From Crotophaga sulcirostris (taxonomy: Eukaryota > Chordata > Aves > Cuculiformes > Crotophagidae), in the NCBI GenBank assembly GCA_013397455.1, contig VYZB01000171.1:796255-860254 (forward strand): a stretch of 64,000 nucleotides of DNA, in the 5' to 3' direction. Of the stretch, positions 12,501 through 23,773 are shown piece after piece (the first letter of the stretch is position 1; the number at the start of each line of letters is the position of its first letter). The notes under the pieces are model-generated. The model was not told the origin of the DNA. It was given only the letters and a program-made list of their open reading frames with translations, and did no database searches. Both the position numbers and the translations under genes were made by a program.

Positions 12501-15500
12501 CATCAGTACAAATTAGGAATTTGGGATAATCTTCTAAAATATCTGCATCTTTGTTTCATACTCCTAGTCCAAAGGGATAATGCACATTGCATCTTTCTGG
12601 AGGAAGCCACAAAACTGGAAGTCTGAGGGGAAAAAGTTTAAGTGACCAGGGAAACTGAGGTACCAAACATCTACGGTAAAAGATCTACATAATCTCTCTG
12701 TGGAGTTTCAACTGCCACCTCTCTCACAGGAATTTCAAACATTGTGGTGGTTGCTCTTAAGCAGTGAGCCCTAGCTGGACCTATTTGGGTGGTTTCAGAC
12801 CAGGACAACTACTTTGAGAATCTTACACAGTCTGAGGTGAGAAGAAGGATGTAGTTACTCCGCTCAGCTAAAGTAGTTGTAACTGATGGCATGCCTAGTA
12901 TCAGAGTCTTACATGCTTAAGAATGTCTTAGCTAATACACTTAGTCTTCATAAGATTTCAGGTAGCTGAGTAAGACAAGCTCTTCTTTGATTGTACTGGA
13001 AATTAGGGACAAACATGCTATTTCAAATCCTTCCTTTTGGCCTTGTGGTATTTCTGCTGTTTGCTTTTGCTGTATGACAAAGTAGTTGAAAACTCACTCA
13101 GGTGTTTCGTCACTACTTTTTATTCTATGGAAATGTTCATCCTTTGTTAAGACATCTGTATGGAAGCACATGGATTCAGTATGAACAACCAAGTAAATGC
13201 AAGAGCTGTAGTCAAAGTCTTTCTGAAAAAGCAGAAAAATTCCTGTTTGTGGGTAAAGTTTTAAATGGTAAATTTATTTCTCTTATCAGCTCTGCTGTTA
13301 TCTGACTTCTACATTGCTTGTACAAATTAATAAGTTTTTTAAAGTGTACGTGGCATGTTCTGAAAAGTCATTGTATATACATCTTGAAGTCTTATTTAAT
13401 CAGGTACCTGCCACAAAGATAGAAAAAGCACTGTAAGCCTGTCAGCTCTGTAGAATAGCAAGAGTGAGTTCTTGCACAAATAAGATCCATCTTTCTGTGT
13501 GTTATGGTAAGAGCAGAGATGCTTTGTGTCTATGTGCACATATATATTATATAAATCAATGTGCGTGCATGGCTCAAGTTGTGAGCTTTCTGCAGGCAGC
13601 TGAATACCTTACTACCAGTTTTACTCAAATTCAGCAAGTTAAAGCGGGATCAAATATTAGGTTTTCAAAGTGCTTGTTTCTCATTATTTCGTGAATTGTA
13701 CTTTCCAGCTCACCTCTTCTGTGTACGCAGAGCTGGACCAACCTGTATTCAACTCCCTTGTTTTGCTGTTTATTCAGGGCTAGGATAGCTCTTGTGCTTC
13801 TCAGCCTCACCGATAGCCTATTTTATTGATGGCAATATTTTCCTGATGCACCTATATTTTCAATTCTTGTTTTTCTGACTTAACTTTTCCTTTCTGAAGG
13901 AAAATGATCTGCTTAACAGAAACTGTAATCAAAAGTCTGCAATGTGATTTTATCAGACATTAATTTCTGCTATACACAGAAGTCTCTCTCCACAATTTGT
14001 TTTTCTGTCACACTATCCAAACAGAGTTTTAGTTTCAAAGAGGCAAAAGCCCCTGAGCCTTCTGTTTTACCAGCAAGAAGCTTAGACAATAATGCTTTTG
14101 ACAGTTTGACTTGATTGTATCCATTTTAAAGAAGGAAATCTGCCTTTCTGTATGTTTGCAGAGCATTTGGGACAATAAAGACCCAGTCTTGACTGGGGTC
14201 TCTCATCCTGATATATTCATTGAAAATAATAATGAAACTTACTGTGAAGAAAAGGGGCAATACAGCAGCTCATGTTTATACTGTTGTAACTGCCAGTTTC
14301 AGAAGATAAACGCAACACAAAGCTAGTACACTACCTTACAGTGACATTCCTTTGCAGCCTCATTCTCCTTTAGGACCTTGAGATTTCTTCCTTGGTAACA
14401 GGTTTTTCTTTTACGTTGCCTTTTTTTACCATTATCTGTGAAAGATTTGGTGCTATTCTCTCCAAAGTCTCTACACACATTTTATTTCTAAGTGATATAT
14501 CACTTAAGGTTTTTTTCAGAAACAATTCCCCTTTGGATGCAAAGCTTTGGCTAGGTCTTCCGTGTCTCATTAAACCTGGGAACTTGAAAACCACACAGTT
14601 TATAGCCCAGTTTTGACCCATGTCATGCCATTTGACATGACAAAGAACAGCTTTGACAGAGGATTCAATACCATTCTCCCAAGTAATTCTAAGATACAAG
14701 TATTTCCTCCATGCAAAATGTTTGTATTAAAATCACAATTCAATATGTACACATATTGAATACAATTAAAACAATGCAAGAAATGAAACAGACCTGCTGA
14801 TGTTAGCAGGCAATATTAGATAACCTCTTACTCCTATTTTTAATTAATGTTCCCAAACCTTAAAGATGCTCTAAAATCTGAGAAAAATAGACAGATTTCA
14901 AGTGGAAAAATATTAACTTAGACTCAGTCTCTCTTGATTAAGAGTGACTCTATTAACTGTATTAAGCTGAAATTTTGGTGCTAAGCCTGAGACAGGTGCC
15001 TAGGAGCCCTGTAAGGTTATTGAAGGGAAACAGGCATACTGGATCTGTCTGGGATGGAGTTAGCTTTCCTCATAGCAGCCCTCATAGTGCTGTTCTTTGC
15101 AGCTAGAATGGTGTTGATGACACACTAATATTTTGGTTACTGCTGAGCAGTGTTTGCACAGCGTCAAGGCTGTCTCTCCAACTCCCTTCGCCACCCCAAG
15201 TAAGCTGGGAGTGGGCAAGAAGTTGAGAGAAGACATAGCTAGAACAGCTTATCCCAACTGACCAAAGGGTTATTCCATTCCATATGGCATCATGCTTAGC
15301 AATAACAGCAAAGAGAAAGAGTTGGGGGAGGGACTTTGTTATTAAAGTGTTTTTCTCCTGAAGGAATGGCTACATTTGCTGGGACCCTACTTTTCAGGAA
15401 GCGTTTGGACATCATGTGCTGATGGGAACTAGAGAATAAATCTTTTTGCTCTGATTTTCTTCTGCACACAACCTTTGCTTTTTTTCATTAAACTACCTTT

Positions 15501-17620
15501 ATATCAACTCACAAGTTTTTAATCTTAATTTCTCTCTTTGACCCTCCAAGGAGGGGCAGCAAGAAGGTGGCTTGATGGGCACCTTGAAGACAGCCAAGGT
15601 AAGTCCATCACAACAGGTATCTCAAGAGAATGATTCATACTTGTCTTGGAGAACAGTCTTGGGATTCAATGCCTAATTTTAGCCAGATATAATGAGTAGA
15701 AGGAATTATTATAATAANNATAAAATTATCCCTAATTATCTCTAGGTCTTTCCTCATTTTGGTGGTTACACATTGAGTGAATTATTACAGTACCCAATGG
15801 GTAACACTCTGGAAAGGACACACTGACACAGATGCTTTAATTCCTTATGATGCATATATGCCTAATTTCCATTGAAATCAACAGGAGCAATACACCAAAT
15901 ACACCTGAAGTCCTAGAACAATTTAGTCACCTGGACCTGCTAGAAATCACTCAGATGCAGAACCACGGAAAAGTTTGCGTTTCTCCAATGAGTCTAAAAA
16001 CATGGCAAACAGAATGATTTAAATTTTTATATAAATGAATTTTAAAATATTAAATTGAAGTCAACAACAATGGAAAAGCTGTTTTATTTTTTTCTCCACT
16101 ATTTCAGAATGCTAAAGATACAATTCAGAGTTCTCTAAAAGGAAATGCATGCTTTAAATCACACCCTAAAAAGTTACTGTACAAAGGCTAAAACTAATCA
16201 AGGCCTGCTTTTTATCTGAGTCTCTGTGGTACTGCTCATCATTTAAGCTATGCATAATAAAAACTAACCTGGGACCTTGCAAAAATACTGGATTCTACTC
16301 ATAGAACCACTTGTTTAGTTTACATCTTTATGACAACAAGGCTGCAGGGAGAAAAGTCATAACCCTAATCAATAAATCAAATGTATTCTATTCAAAACTT
16401 GAGTGACATCAACAATGTTCAGTGCGTAAAAGATAACTTGCAAGACTGACATGCCTGTCTATAAAAGCTGCTTCATTTCTACAGCACTGACCACTCTGAG
16501 CTCTCCTGGGTTTTGGGGAGTTGTGAATGCTTTGGTTTCTTTTGGGTGGTCCATGTTAAGAGGAATGTAAGCAAAAAAATATTTTGGCTAAACATCTAGG
16601 AAGAAAAGCCTCACACAGGGAGGTCCATCCATATGCAAAGTAACATTCCTTCCAACTTCTATGACAGATGACCTTCACTTGATGAATTTTAAGAAGGATG
16701 ACTGAAGAGCTCAGTAATAGAAGACAATCCTGCTCTGGAAAAGAAGTTTACAACACAGAATGAAAAAAGACTTTTTTGACTCTGCCTATTCCATGCTTCC
16801 CTAAGAAATGCAACCTCTGATAGGACTTGTAGTATCTTTTCTTTTTTGAGTGCAATATTGGTCATCCTGAATTTCCTTTCAACTGGAAAAGAACCACAGG
16901 AGCCTTGTCTTGTCTCTATACTTCACTCAGAAACTTGGAAAGGGGACACCCCTTGCTTCAGTGTCATAGAACCTGAGAAAGAACCTAGAAAGGCACAACA
17001 ATAGGACATGGAGAGCACATAAAGAGCTTTCATTTAACATGACACAAGGAAGCAGGCCAAAGGCAAAGTAATTTATTTAGGGCAAAGTTCTTCTCAGTCC
17101 TTCTTAGATGATTCCCCATTTAATGGGGAATACTGGAAGTCCTATCTCAGCTGCCTTCATATCTCATCCAAACAGATAAACGGCAAAGACATTCTCCAAT
17201 AGAACTGGTGAAAATGCAAGAGGACCAGAGAGAAGCATGCTATTTTTCACCTGCTCTTAAAGATTACCACAAAAAAAAACCAAAAAAACAGGAATCAGCA
17301 AATATTTTTGCCACTTCTGTAGATTAGGGAAAATGTGAATGAAATACAGTGTTGATCAGCCAAAGGCAATAAAAGCCAGATGAGTAGATTTGTCTAAACT
17401 GCGTATGTACACTTTGGAAAGATAAAATAAATGAAATTCTGATTACCTCTAACTGATCAGGTCGCTCATTTTCATCATAGACCAATGAGTGAGGGAGCTC
17501 TCCAAGTGGTAAGTCATAAAACTCAGAATCATAAATTACAGTATCAGTCATAGGCGCAGCTCCAACAGACTCAAAGATAAAAAATCCCAGAAAAATATTT
17601 ACAAAGGTCTGCATTTTCAT
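303..17620 (-). CDS. EPYC: EPYC, epiphycan (PG-Lb), coding exons 2-5 of a 5'-complete, 3'-incomplete gene
   Basis: Joined coding segments on the minus strand are 17620-17447, 4772-4619, 2169-2011 and 505-303. All junctions have GT/AG sites and compatible phases (0, 1, 1, then 0 at the last donor) and give residues 1-230. Order of parts: signal peptide (about 1-21), Tyr/Asp/Glu-rich segment likely Tyr-sulfated (YDSEFYDLP), Glu-rich segment (TEEPEEEA), a Ser-Gly dipeptide at 100-101 that could carry a glycosaminoglycan, then the class III cysteine cluster CX2CXCX6C (C114, C117, C119, C126) and the first leucine-rich repeats. Epiphycan is a secreted dermatan-sulfate proteoglycan of cartilage matrix; that role is known for the family, not shown here. 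The family is about 310-322 residues, so roughly 90 C-terminal residues lie left of position 1. The neighbour KERA is on the same strand, as in other amniotes. OGN and OPTC are also class III, but linkage to KERA and the sequence fit EPYC. Confidence 0.95.
506..2010. other. EPYC intron 4, no other gene seen
   Basis: AT-rich intron between exons 4 and 5. A 75-codon minus-strand open frame at 1115-1342 is of a length expected by chance and shows no family match. No mobile element was recognised. Confidence 0.7.
2011..2169 (-). CDS. EPYC: EPYC exon 4 (N-terminal cysteine cluster and first repeat)
   Basis: The exon is 159 nt, with acceptor cttttatag before 2169 and donor A|GTATGG after 2011. It encodes residues 110-163. 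CLLCTC followed six residues later by C gives CX2CXCX6C, the disulfide cap pattern of class III SLRPs. It continues into the first repeat (AVPPLPKKTTYFYSRYNRI). It is not an ATG-started ORF; I found it by translating between splice sites. Confidence 0.94.
2170..4618. other. EPYC intron 3, nothing recognised
   Basis: AT-rich intron with several short chance open frames (for example a 115-codon minus frame at 3476-3823). No repeat family, RNA gene or conserved domain was recognised. Confidence 0.65.
4619..4772 (-). CDS. EPYC: EPYC exon 3 (acidic, Ser/Thr-rich spacer)
   Basis: The exon is 154 nt, with acceptor ttttccctag before 4772 and donor GATG|GTTAGT after 4619. It encodes residues 59-109 plus one base of codon 110. 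The segment is acidic (TEEPEEEAST) and carries Ser-Gly at 100-101, a plausible glycosaminoglycan site. The motif GVLGPQT just ahead of the cysteine cluster is typical of epiphycan. The phase links cleanly to exons 2 and 4. Confidence 0.93.
6367..6424. repeat. Short tandem duplication, 23-24 bp unit
   Basis: Two near-identical copies of tgcaaaacacatggtgatca plus 3-4 spacer bases stand side by side, followed by a partial third copy (tgcaaaac). The unit contains tgatca, and an inverted match gatcacatg lies just to the left. Confidence 0.8.
12004..12303 (+). other. Exon-like 99-residue open frame, antisense inside EPYC intron 2
   Basis: The frame runs from ATG at 12004 to TAA at 12303. It follows a good acceptor (ctctgtttcatttcag) whose AG ends at 12003. 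The predicted peptide is hydrophilic, Lys/Glu-rich and not low-complexity, with a possible amphipathic helix (SLDEMLKQSQNVSKEAKLMA). I do not recognise a family. Frames of this length are expected by chance in 64 kb of AT-rich DNA, so it may mean nothing. Confidence 0.2.
15034..15615 (+). mobile_element. Solo LTR of an avian ERVL-type endogenous retrovirus (degraded)
   Basis: The sequence follows the familiar avian ERVL LTR layout: a start block near 15047 (tctgtctgggatggagtta), an internal block 'gctgagcagtgtttgcacag', then 'actgaccaaagggttattcc', an ATTAAA signal near 15488 followed by 'tatcaactcacaag', and an end in ...acaaca. No gag, pol or env frame flanks it, so it is a solo LTR. It carries many substitutions and is old. 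The left boundary is approximate. Confidence 0.8.
15718..15719. other. Two undetermined bases (N)
   Basis: An assembly or base-calling ambiguity in an AT-rich stretch (ataataanna). Confidence 0.99.
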
Positions 17621-17627
17621 TTCTGTT
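17447..17627 (-). CDS. EPYC: EPYC exon 2 (start codon and signal peptide)
   Basis: The acceptor ctctttcag precedes 17627. Seven 5'UTR bases follow, then ATG at 17620. The coding part is 174 nt (residues 1-58) and ends GAG|GTAATC in phase 0. Residues 1-21 form a hydrophobic signal peptide (MKMQTFVNIFLGFFIFESVG), with likely cleavage near the Ala-Ala. A second in-frame ATG is at codon 3. Then comes the acidic Tyr-containing stretch YDSEFYDLPLG. Upstream in-frame sequence lies beyond the acceptor, so the start at 17620 is favoured. Confidence 0.94.
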
Positions 17628-19765
17628 CTGAAAGAGAAGAAAATGTACAAAATATGGGTAATCTGTTATTTGCAAGGAATCTATGAAACTTTAATCTCAC
17701 AAATACAGTACTTATGCATATGCCACAATATTTCCGATAGTTAATTCATATTTATGCATGCTGACTCAATAATTTATTCTGCTTTGCTTCATGAAGAATC
17801 CCTGGATCCGAGAATTTCTGCAGATTGCTTTTACCATATTAACATTAAGCTAGTTTAGGATTAATTTTGATAAATTGGGTTTTATTAGTATAAAAATGAA
17901 GTGGCTTCAATGGGAAAGTACTTGGAAAGAAAGATATATATTCATTTTTTACCCTTTTCATCTTTTCATCTAATTTCACCTGCTTCCACTGCACCATTAT
18001 AAAAGAGCTTTTGAGAAACTAGTCAAAAGCTAAATTATTAAATTATATTATTTGTGTCTATCACAATAAATAATCTTTTGAAATGTACAACAATGTAATT
18101 TTGTCTTTCGCTTCTGCCATTAAAAAAAATAAAATTATAAAACATTAGGACATCTTTTTTTGTTTTTTCTGCCTTAGCACAATCAAAATACTTTTTACTC
18201 AGTAGCTGTTTTGTCGGAATATAATTTTGCATCGTTAAACAGTGTGGCATATTTAGACCATCACTTCTGCAAAGGTCTGGGGAGCAAAATAAAAAGCAAC
18301 GTGTGTCCCACATACCCCTGTAAGCGACAGTACTCTGCATTCCATCATAATTCAACTAATATTAAAGTAGTGAGAAACGGTAGCATAGTACAGTCACCTG
18401 TCCTCCTTGGAAAACAGAACTGTAAATTACCCATTTAAAAGTTCCATGTTTTAGTAAAATACTAGAAAATTCATGCTAGGCTTGAATATTAGACTATGTG
18501 CACTCCGTGTTCCTTGTAAGTGATACATTCACTACTATCATATAGGATACCTGACACAAGGCTCTATTCAGAATTCTTTCCTTATACCTCAATTTAACTA
18601 CAGCTCCCACAAATTTCACCGAACGCACAGATAGTTACAGTAAGCAATGCATAAGTCTAATAAATTGTACTCCTGATGTGATGTCATATTACACACACTT
18701 AAATTTTTAATTTTTAAACTGTAGCTACTTGAAATAGATAAACTGTAAGAAGTATATGAGATTTTTTTGAATGTGTGCTGAGCAACAAACTAAATTTTAT
18801 CTTCATGAAAAGAGGTCTTTGTGAAGCTTGTTTAGGCATGAGGATATGAAATTCCTCTGGGAATGTTCAGCAATACAAGGCGTTCATTTTTCCCTCATTT
18901 GCTTTATAGAAAACGATTTTTCAGCTGCTGCTGAGGGAAGCTTGAGTCACTTAGTCTTGTCTTTGAGAAGACTTAGTTGAATTGTACCTTTCAGTATTAG
19001 CTTCCAATGTTACTAAAAGTACTAAAAAATAAAATAAAATAAAATAAAATAAAATAAAATAAAATAAAATAAAATAAAATAAAATAAAATTAAAATTCCA
19101 CAAATGTCTGAAATAAACTGAAATACATTGGTACTTAGGGGGTTTATGTCTTTATATTTTTTTGCTGCCTATTTTTGACAGAGCTGGTTTTGGTCTTGCT
19201 TTTCTTTTGCATGTCATTTATCCAAAATGATTCGGGAAATAAGTATGCTATCTATTAACCCAAAATGTAACAGTAAAATATCTGGTGTAATTTTTCCTCT
19301 GAATAAACGATTCCTAAATAAAAAATTAATCACAATTCAAAATTGTTTTCCTTTCACATTGCCTAGAAATAAAGGGTTTAAAAAAGGTATAGGGCTCAAT
19401 AAATAATTAATTTTGTATTTATATATACAAAACCAGCTCATATAATGATAATGTCTATGAAAAAAAGGTCATTTACCCATGACTATAGTATCTGCACTAA
19501 CTTGTAGAGTCTGCATGTCTCTGTAGTTCCCTTACGTGTAATATATTGGAACACACTGTAATGATATTGGCATCTGCAGTAGCTGTAAGATCAAATATTT
19601 TGATGAAGATTATGTACTCCTCTCACAGGAAGGAACACATATCCAGCAAAAATAATCTCCTCAATCTGCAGCATTTGAGTCAATATTATAGATGATAAAA
19701 TAAAACAAATAAGAAAATTTCCAGCGTTAAAAATCTAATTCTAAGAGAGAAGTAGCAAAACTTAC
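17628..19765. other. EPYC intron 1
   Basis: AT-rich leader intron between non-coding exon 1 and exon 2. It contains the (AAAAT)n microsatellite. No other feature was recognised. Confidence 0.55.
19024..19095. repeat. (AAAAT)n microsatellite
   Basis: About 13-14 nearly perfect tandem copies of a 5-bp aaaat unit, ending in aaaattaaaatt. It lies about 0.7 kb inside the EPYC transcription unit from the predicted exon 1. Confidence 0.95.
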
Positions 19766-19903
19766 CTTTAGCTTCCAATCTCTCAAATGGGATGGAGTTG
19801 CTCAGAACACACAGCCACTCGTATTAGACCCCGACCAATGGCAGTGGCATTCGGGGGCTGTGGGAGGTGGTACAGCTTCTACCCTCAACTGGAGACCTCA
19901 GCC
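19766..19903 (-). other. EPYC: Probable EPYC non-coding exon 1 (5'UTR)
   Basis: A near-perfect splice donor AAAG|GTAAGT ends this segment at 19766. A TATA-like box lies at 19936-19930, so transcription would start near 19903; that end is estimated. The segment is richer in GC than its surroundings and sits 2.1 kb upstream of exon 2. Exon 2 begins at an acceptor only 7 bases before the ATG, so a separate leader exon is required. No other donor this strong was noticed nearby. Confidence 0.6.
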
Positions 19904-19929
19904 CAGGGAGTTTCTCGAACTTCTAACAT

Positions 19930-19936
19930 ATTTATA
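19930..19936 (-). promoter_or_regulatory. Candidate EPYC TATA box
   Basis: Minus-strand TATAAAT within caaatataaatatg, about 165 nt upstream of the strong donor at 19766. A CCAAT-type motif (gaccaatggc, plus strand) lies in the predicted leader. Position fits a start near 19903, but start sites cannot be proven from sequence. Confidence 0.4.
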
Positions 19937-20484
19937 TTTGATTTTGCTGTATCAGATTTTAGCAAGGTCAAGCAAAGTTTTATTGTAAGCAAATGACATT
20001 TATTTCACATCACATTTTTTTACCCTTTCCCCTTAAACTTCTTACTACTCAAATCAATATAGTGATATACCAATAATACTCTCAGTTTTATTCTGGAAAC
20101 CATCATTTGGGTGTCCTGATAATCTAAAAATGCATATTTTACTATATCCAAAATAAAAGCTTCAGTAAACTGGAATATATATGAATATTTTTTCCTGTGT
20201 GTAACATTTCTGCTCTGGGAGTCATTGTTTAAGATAAAGTTTAACAAATTTCCATCTGCTGTGGGTATTTTCTGGTAGACAGCTAGAGGTACTTTTTTTC
20301 CTTTACTCTTCTGTTAGTACTTATGAGGTAATACTCATAGGATCTACTTTCTCTAGTATTTTTTCCTTCTGAAGGGGAAATATCACTTCCTTAATAGGCT
20401 ACAATAGGCTGCAAATGATAGAGATACAGTGTAGAATCATGTACTTTATTACACCAGAAATAAGATTTACAATGTTACCAGAAG
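19937..20484. other. EPYC proximal upstream region
   Basis: AT-rich sequence upstream of the predicted EPYC start and before the first CR1. No further motif could be assigned with confidence. Confidence 0.5.
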
Positions 20485-21030
20485 TCATAGAGTCATAGAA
20501 TGGTTTGGGTTGGAAAGCACTTGAAGATCACCAGTTCCAACTCCCAGCCATAGGCAGGGACACCTCCCACCAGCCCAGGCTGCTCCAGGCCCCATCCAAC
20601 CTGGCCTTGAACACCTCCAGGGATGGGGCACCCACAGCTTCCCTGGACAACCTGTGCCAGGGCCTCACCACCTTCACACTAAAACACCTTTTCCTAATCT
20701 AAATCTCCCCTCTTTCAGCTGAAACCTGTTACCTCCTGTCCTATCACTGCACTCCCTGATAAAAAGCCCCCCCCCCATCATTTCTGTGGGTTCCTTTTAA
20801 GTATTGGGAGGCTGCTAATATAATATATTGGGAGTTTTCTCTTCTAGACTGAACAGCTCCAACTCTCTCACCGTGTCCTCACAAGGCAGCTGTTCTAATC
20901 ACCTTCGTGGCCCTCCTCTGGGCTTGCTCTAGCAGACCCACGCCCTTCCTGTGTTGAGGACTCCAGAACTGAAGGTAGTACTGAGGTCTTACGAGAGTAG
21001 TATAGAGGGGCAGAGTCACCTCTCTCTACC
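20485..21030 (-). mobile_element. CR1 LINE fragment, 3' end, minus orientation
   Basis: It begins with the CR1 tail in reverse (tcatagaatggtttgggttg) and continues through the reverse complement of the CR1 3'UTR and the C-terminal reverse-transcriptase region ('cacctcccaccagcccaggc', 'ctgtgccagggcctcacc'). The frame is broken by many changes. It is truncated at the 5' side, as most CR1 copies are. The tail is the attctatga type, unlike most other copies in the window. Confidence 0.92.
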
Positions 21031-23040
21031 TATCAAGTCAAGCTATACCTTTTTCCTTGTTGATGATATTTTCTTTATTATCACTTCTTAATTGATTCTG
21101 TGCTTACTTTTATAGTACCATTTTTTTTGTACGGCATACAACAATTCCTCTTAACTTTTTTATCATTCCCCCAGGTCCTCAGTGAAACATTCCTCCTAAT
21201 ATTGTTGATTCACATATTAACCATTAGGAGAATGCAGAATCCATTTCTCAACTGTGGAGGAATATGATTCACATAGAAGATTTCAATGAGATAAGTAAAC
21301 TCAATTTGCTTTGCTTTACCTAATTTCCACATCAAACTTTTTCCAATAAGACCATTGTAGAATGCCAATTTTGTATAAGGCATTGAAAGCACAAGAATTT
21401 TAAGCTAGTTGTCAACAATTTGAATGTCCGACAGTAAACTTCTAGTGTGAGCCTAGGGAATCCAAGATGTTTGAAAAGGTTTGGCAGGGGTAGAAGAACA
21501 ACAGAACTGCTAGCAGGTAGGTAGAGGGTAGGATATTTTAGGAGATATCAAATAGCATTAGGTATTGTGTTGTTTTAGTAATTTAGACAGGTCTGCAGTG
21601 CCTTATAGTACTCAACCACTCCTGGATGACAGGATGAAAACAGAATATGTTTCTTGTATGAAAACTGAGCTCTTAGCTCACTCAATCAGATATTTTTTAT
21701 TTCTTTATTCACTGTTCCTTCCCATTGTAAAAGCAGCTTCTTTCATGAAGAATCAGGACAATAAATACAGTGCGAGCACCACACTAGTCACTAGTGTGTC
21801 TGGTTGTTATATTTTTCAGTCAGTTTTTCAGACCTCAGTTTAGTCCTTAAGTTATTGGTATAACAACAAACATTTAAAAAAGCTCACAGAAAATCTGTGC
21901 TTGAGCTAGGAACTGATTCAGATCACTGTCTTGTGCTTTCTGAATCCTGTTATCACAGAAGATAACAAAAATCCCAAGTTTGACTACAGTACACTTGGGA
22001 GTGAGGTTTTTTAGTCCCTTCATTTACAATTGCGGGGTTTTTTTTTCCAAATCCTCTGACATTGTGTAGTTTAAATTACTGTCTTGCAAGCGTCCCCAGT
22101 TGTCTAAATTTTGCTGCCTGATTTACTAACTTGGGCTTGATTAAAAGCTCACTAAAGTTAATGGAGAGTTCCATTGCATTCGGTGGTTTTTGGAACATGA
22201 CTTCAGTTGGAAGCATATCCAGCTGTGGTGCCTAACACATTCCTAGCAAAAATGCCTTCCCATTGTATAATTGCTGGCAGTGCTAAATGAATTAGTTTAT
22301 TCCCTTGTTTTCTGAGAGGACGTTGTTTCCATTTTACTTCTCCCAGTTCTTTAAGATGCAATGACTCCTGACTGTGTTCTTGAACTCAATGCCAAAGCCT
22401 CAGGGTTGTCCTATTCTTGTGTTTCCAAAACCTTGATTGTAAAGCATTGAGCCTTTGATTCACACTGTCAGTATCCACTTGATATAAATATAATTTTTTC
22501 TTTGCTTTGTTTTCTTTCAAGCCTCACAGATTCATGCCCAGGAATTCGTGATAAGAAAGAATGTGAGGGAAAAATACTAGCTTTGCCAAAAAAATGAAAA
22601 AAAGTTTGTGAACGGTACCAAGTTTCCCTCTCAGCGTTTTCTCTGTCTGCCTGCCTGAAAAGAAGTACAGGTCTTTAGTCTGCTGTATCAACTCTGGGAA
22701 ATTGTACCGCTGATTTTTAACAAGGAAGGCAAGATAATACCCAGCTTTGGGAGGACTGACATGGGAATCCCAAAATGACTCATTCATCTGGTTGTTTTGA
22801 TTTGGTACCTGGCTAAAAGATGCTCCTGGTCTGAAAATATATAGTAAGATTAATAAATTAGGATGCTGATAGATTTTCATACAAAACAATAGTAACAAAA
22901 TGAAAGATCAGTCTACATATGGGAGGCCATATACATGAGTGTTCTAGTACTAGTGACAGGAAGGTCAACTACTTAGGCTACACAGTCCCTTAAAAAGATG
23001 CATTTGGTTTCCTCCAACTCTTTTCCGCGTTCTGTGACCA
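21031..23040. other. Intergenic, no confirmed gene
   Basis: AT-rich sequence. A 124-codon minus open frame at 22524-22898 has an acceptor-like site at 22831-22832 but is within chance expectation. No repeat family was recognised. Confidence 0.55.
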
Positions 23041-23773
23041 GAAGTGTATCTGTCACCCAGACTGGAGACAGAGTGGCTAGACAATAGTGAGGCAGAAAGG
23101 AACTTGGGAGTACTGGTAGATAGGAAACTCAACATGAGCCAGCAGTGTGCCCAGGTGGCCAAGAAGGCCAGTGGTATCCTGGCCTGCATCAGAAATAGTG
23201 TGGCCAGCAGGACCAGAGAAGTTATCGTCCCCCTATACTCAACACTGGTTAGGCCACACCTTGAGTACTGTCTGCAGTTCTGGGCCCCTCAGTTTGGGAA
23301 AGATGTCAGAATACTGGAGTGTGTCCAGAGGAGAGCAACAAAGATGGTGAACGGGCTGGAGCACAAGCCCTGTGAGGAGTGACTGAGGGAGCTGGGGCTG
23401 TTTAGTCTGAAGAGGAGGCTCAGGGGTGACCTTATTGCTCTCTACAGCTACCTAAAAGGAAGTTGTAGTCAGGCAGGGGTTGGACTCTTCTCTCAGGTAA
23501 CCAGTGACAGAGCAAGAGGACATGGACTCAAGCTTCGTCAGGGGAGGTTTAGGCTTGGTATTAGGAAAAAATTCTTCACTGAAAGGGTGATTGGTCATTG
23601 CCAATTGTGCTGCCTGGGGAGGTGGTAGAGTTGCTGTCCCTGGAGGTGTTTAAGAGGAGATTGGATGAGGCACTCAGTGCCATGGTTTAGAAGATGGGTT
23701 GGTGTTAGTGTTGGGTTATAGGTTGAACTCGATGGTCTCCAAGGTCCTTTCCAACCTCGTGATACTGTGATAT
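23041..23773 (+). mobile_element. CR1 LINE fragment, RT C-terminus and 3' end, plus orientation
   Basis: It encodes a recognisable CR1 reverse-transcriptase tail ([18 protein letters not shown], then [13 protein letters not shown]). The frame is stopped by TGA at about 23380, where other copies have CGA (Arg), and later shifts. It ends in the gatactgtgat tail. It is a dead, 5'-truncated copy and the left boundary is approximate. Confidence 0.93.

Larger units (their letters stand above)
4773..17446. other. EPYC intron 2 (12.7 kb)
   Basis: A long intron between the signal-peptide exon and exon 3. It contains a short tandem duplication (6367-6424), a 100-codon plus-strand frame with a good acceptor (12004), an ERVL-type LTR (15034-15615) and two undetermined bases at 15718-15719. 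No CR1 copy was recognised in it. Other open frames (for example 8588-9028, 6481-6774) are within chance expectation for this composition. Confidence 0.75.

Noticed and set aside
15034..15615. Possible full endogenous provirus
   Set aside because: Only one LTR is visible and no gag, pol or env-like frame lies on either side within the intron.
20505..20702. 65-codon plus frame (MGWKALEDHQFQ...)
   Set aside because: Antisense shadow of the minus-oriented CR1 3' end.
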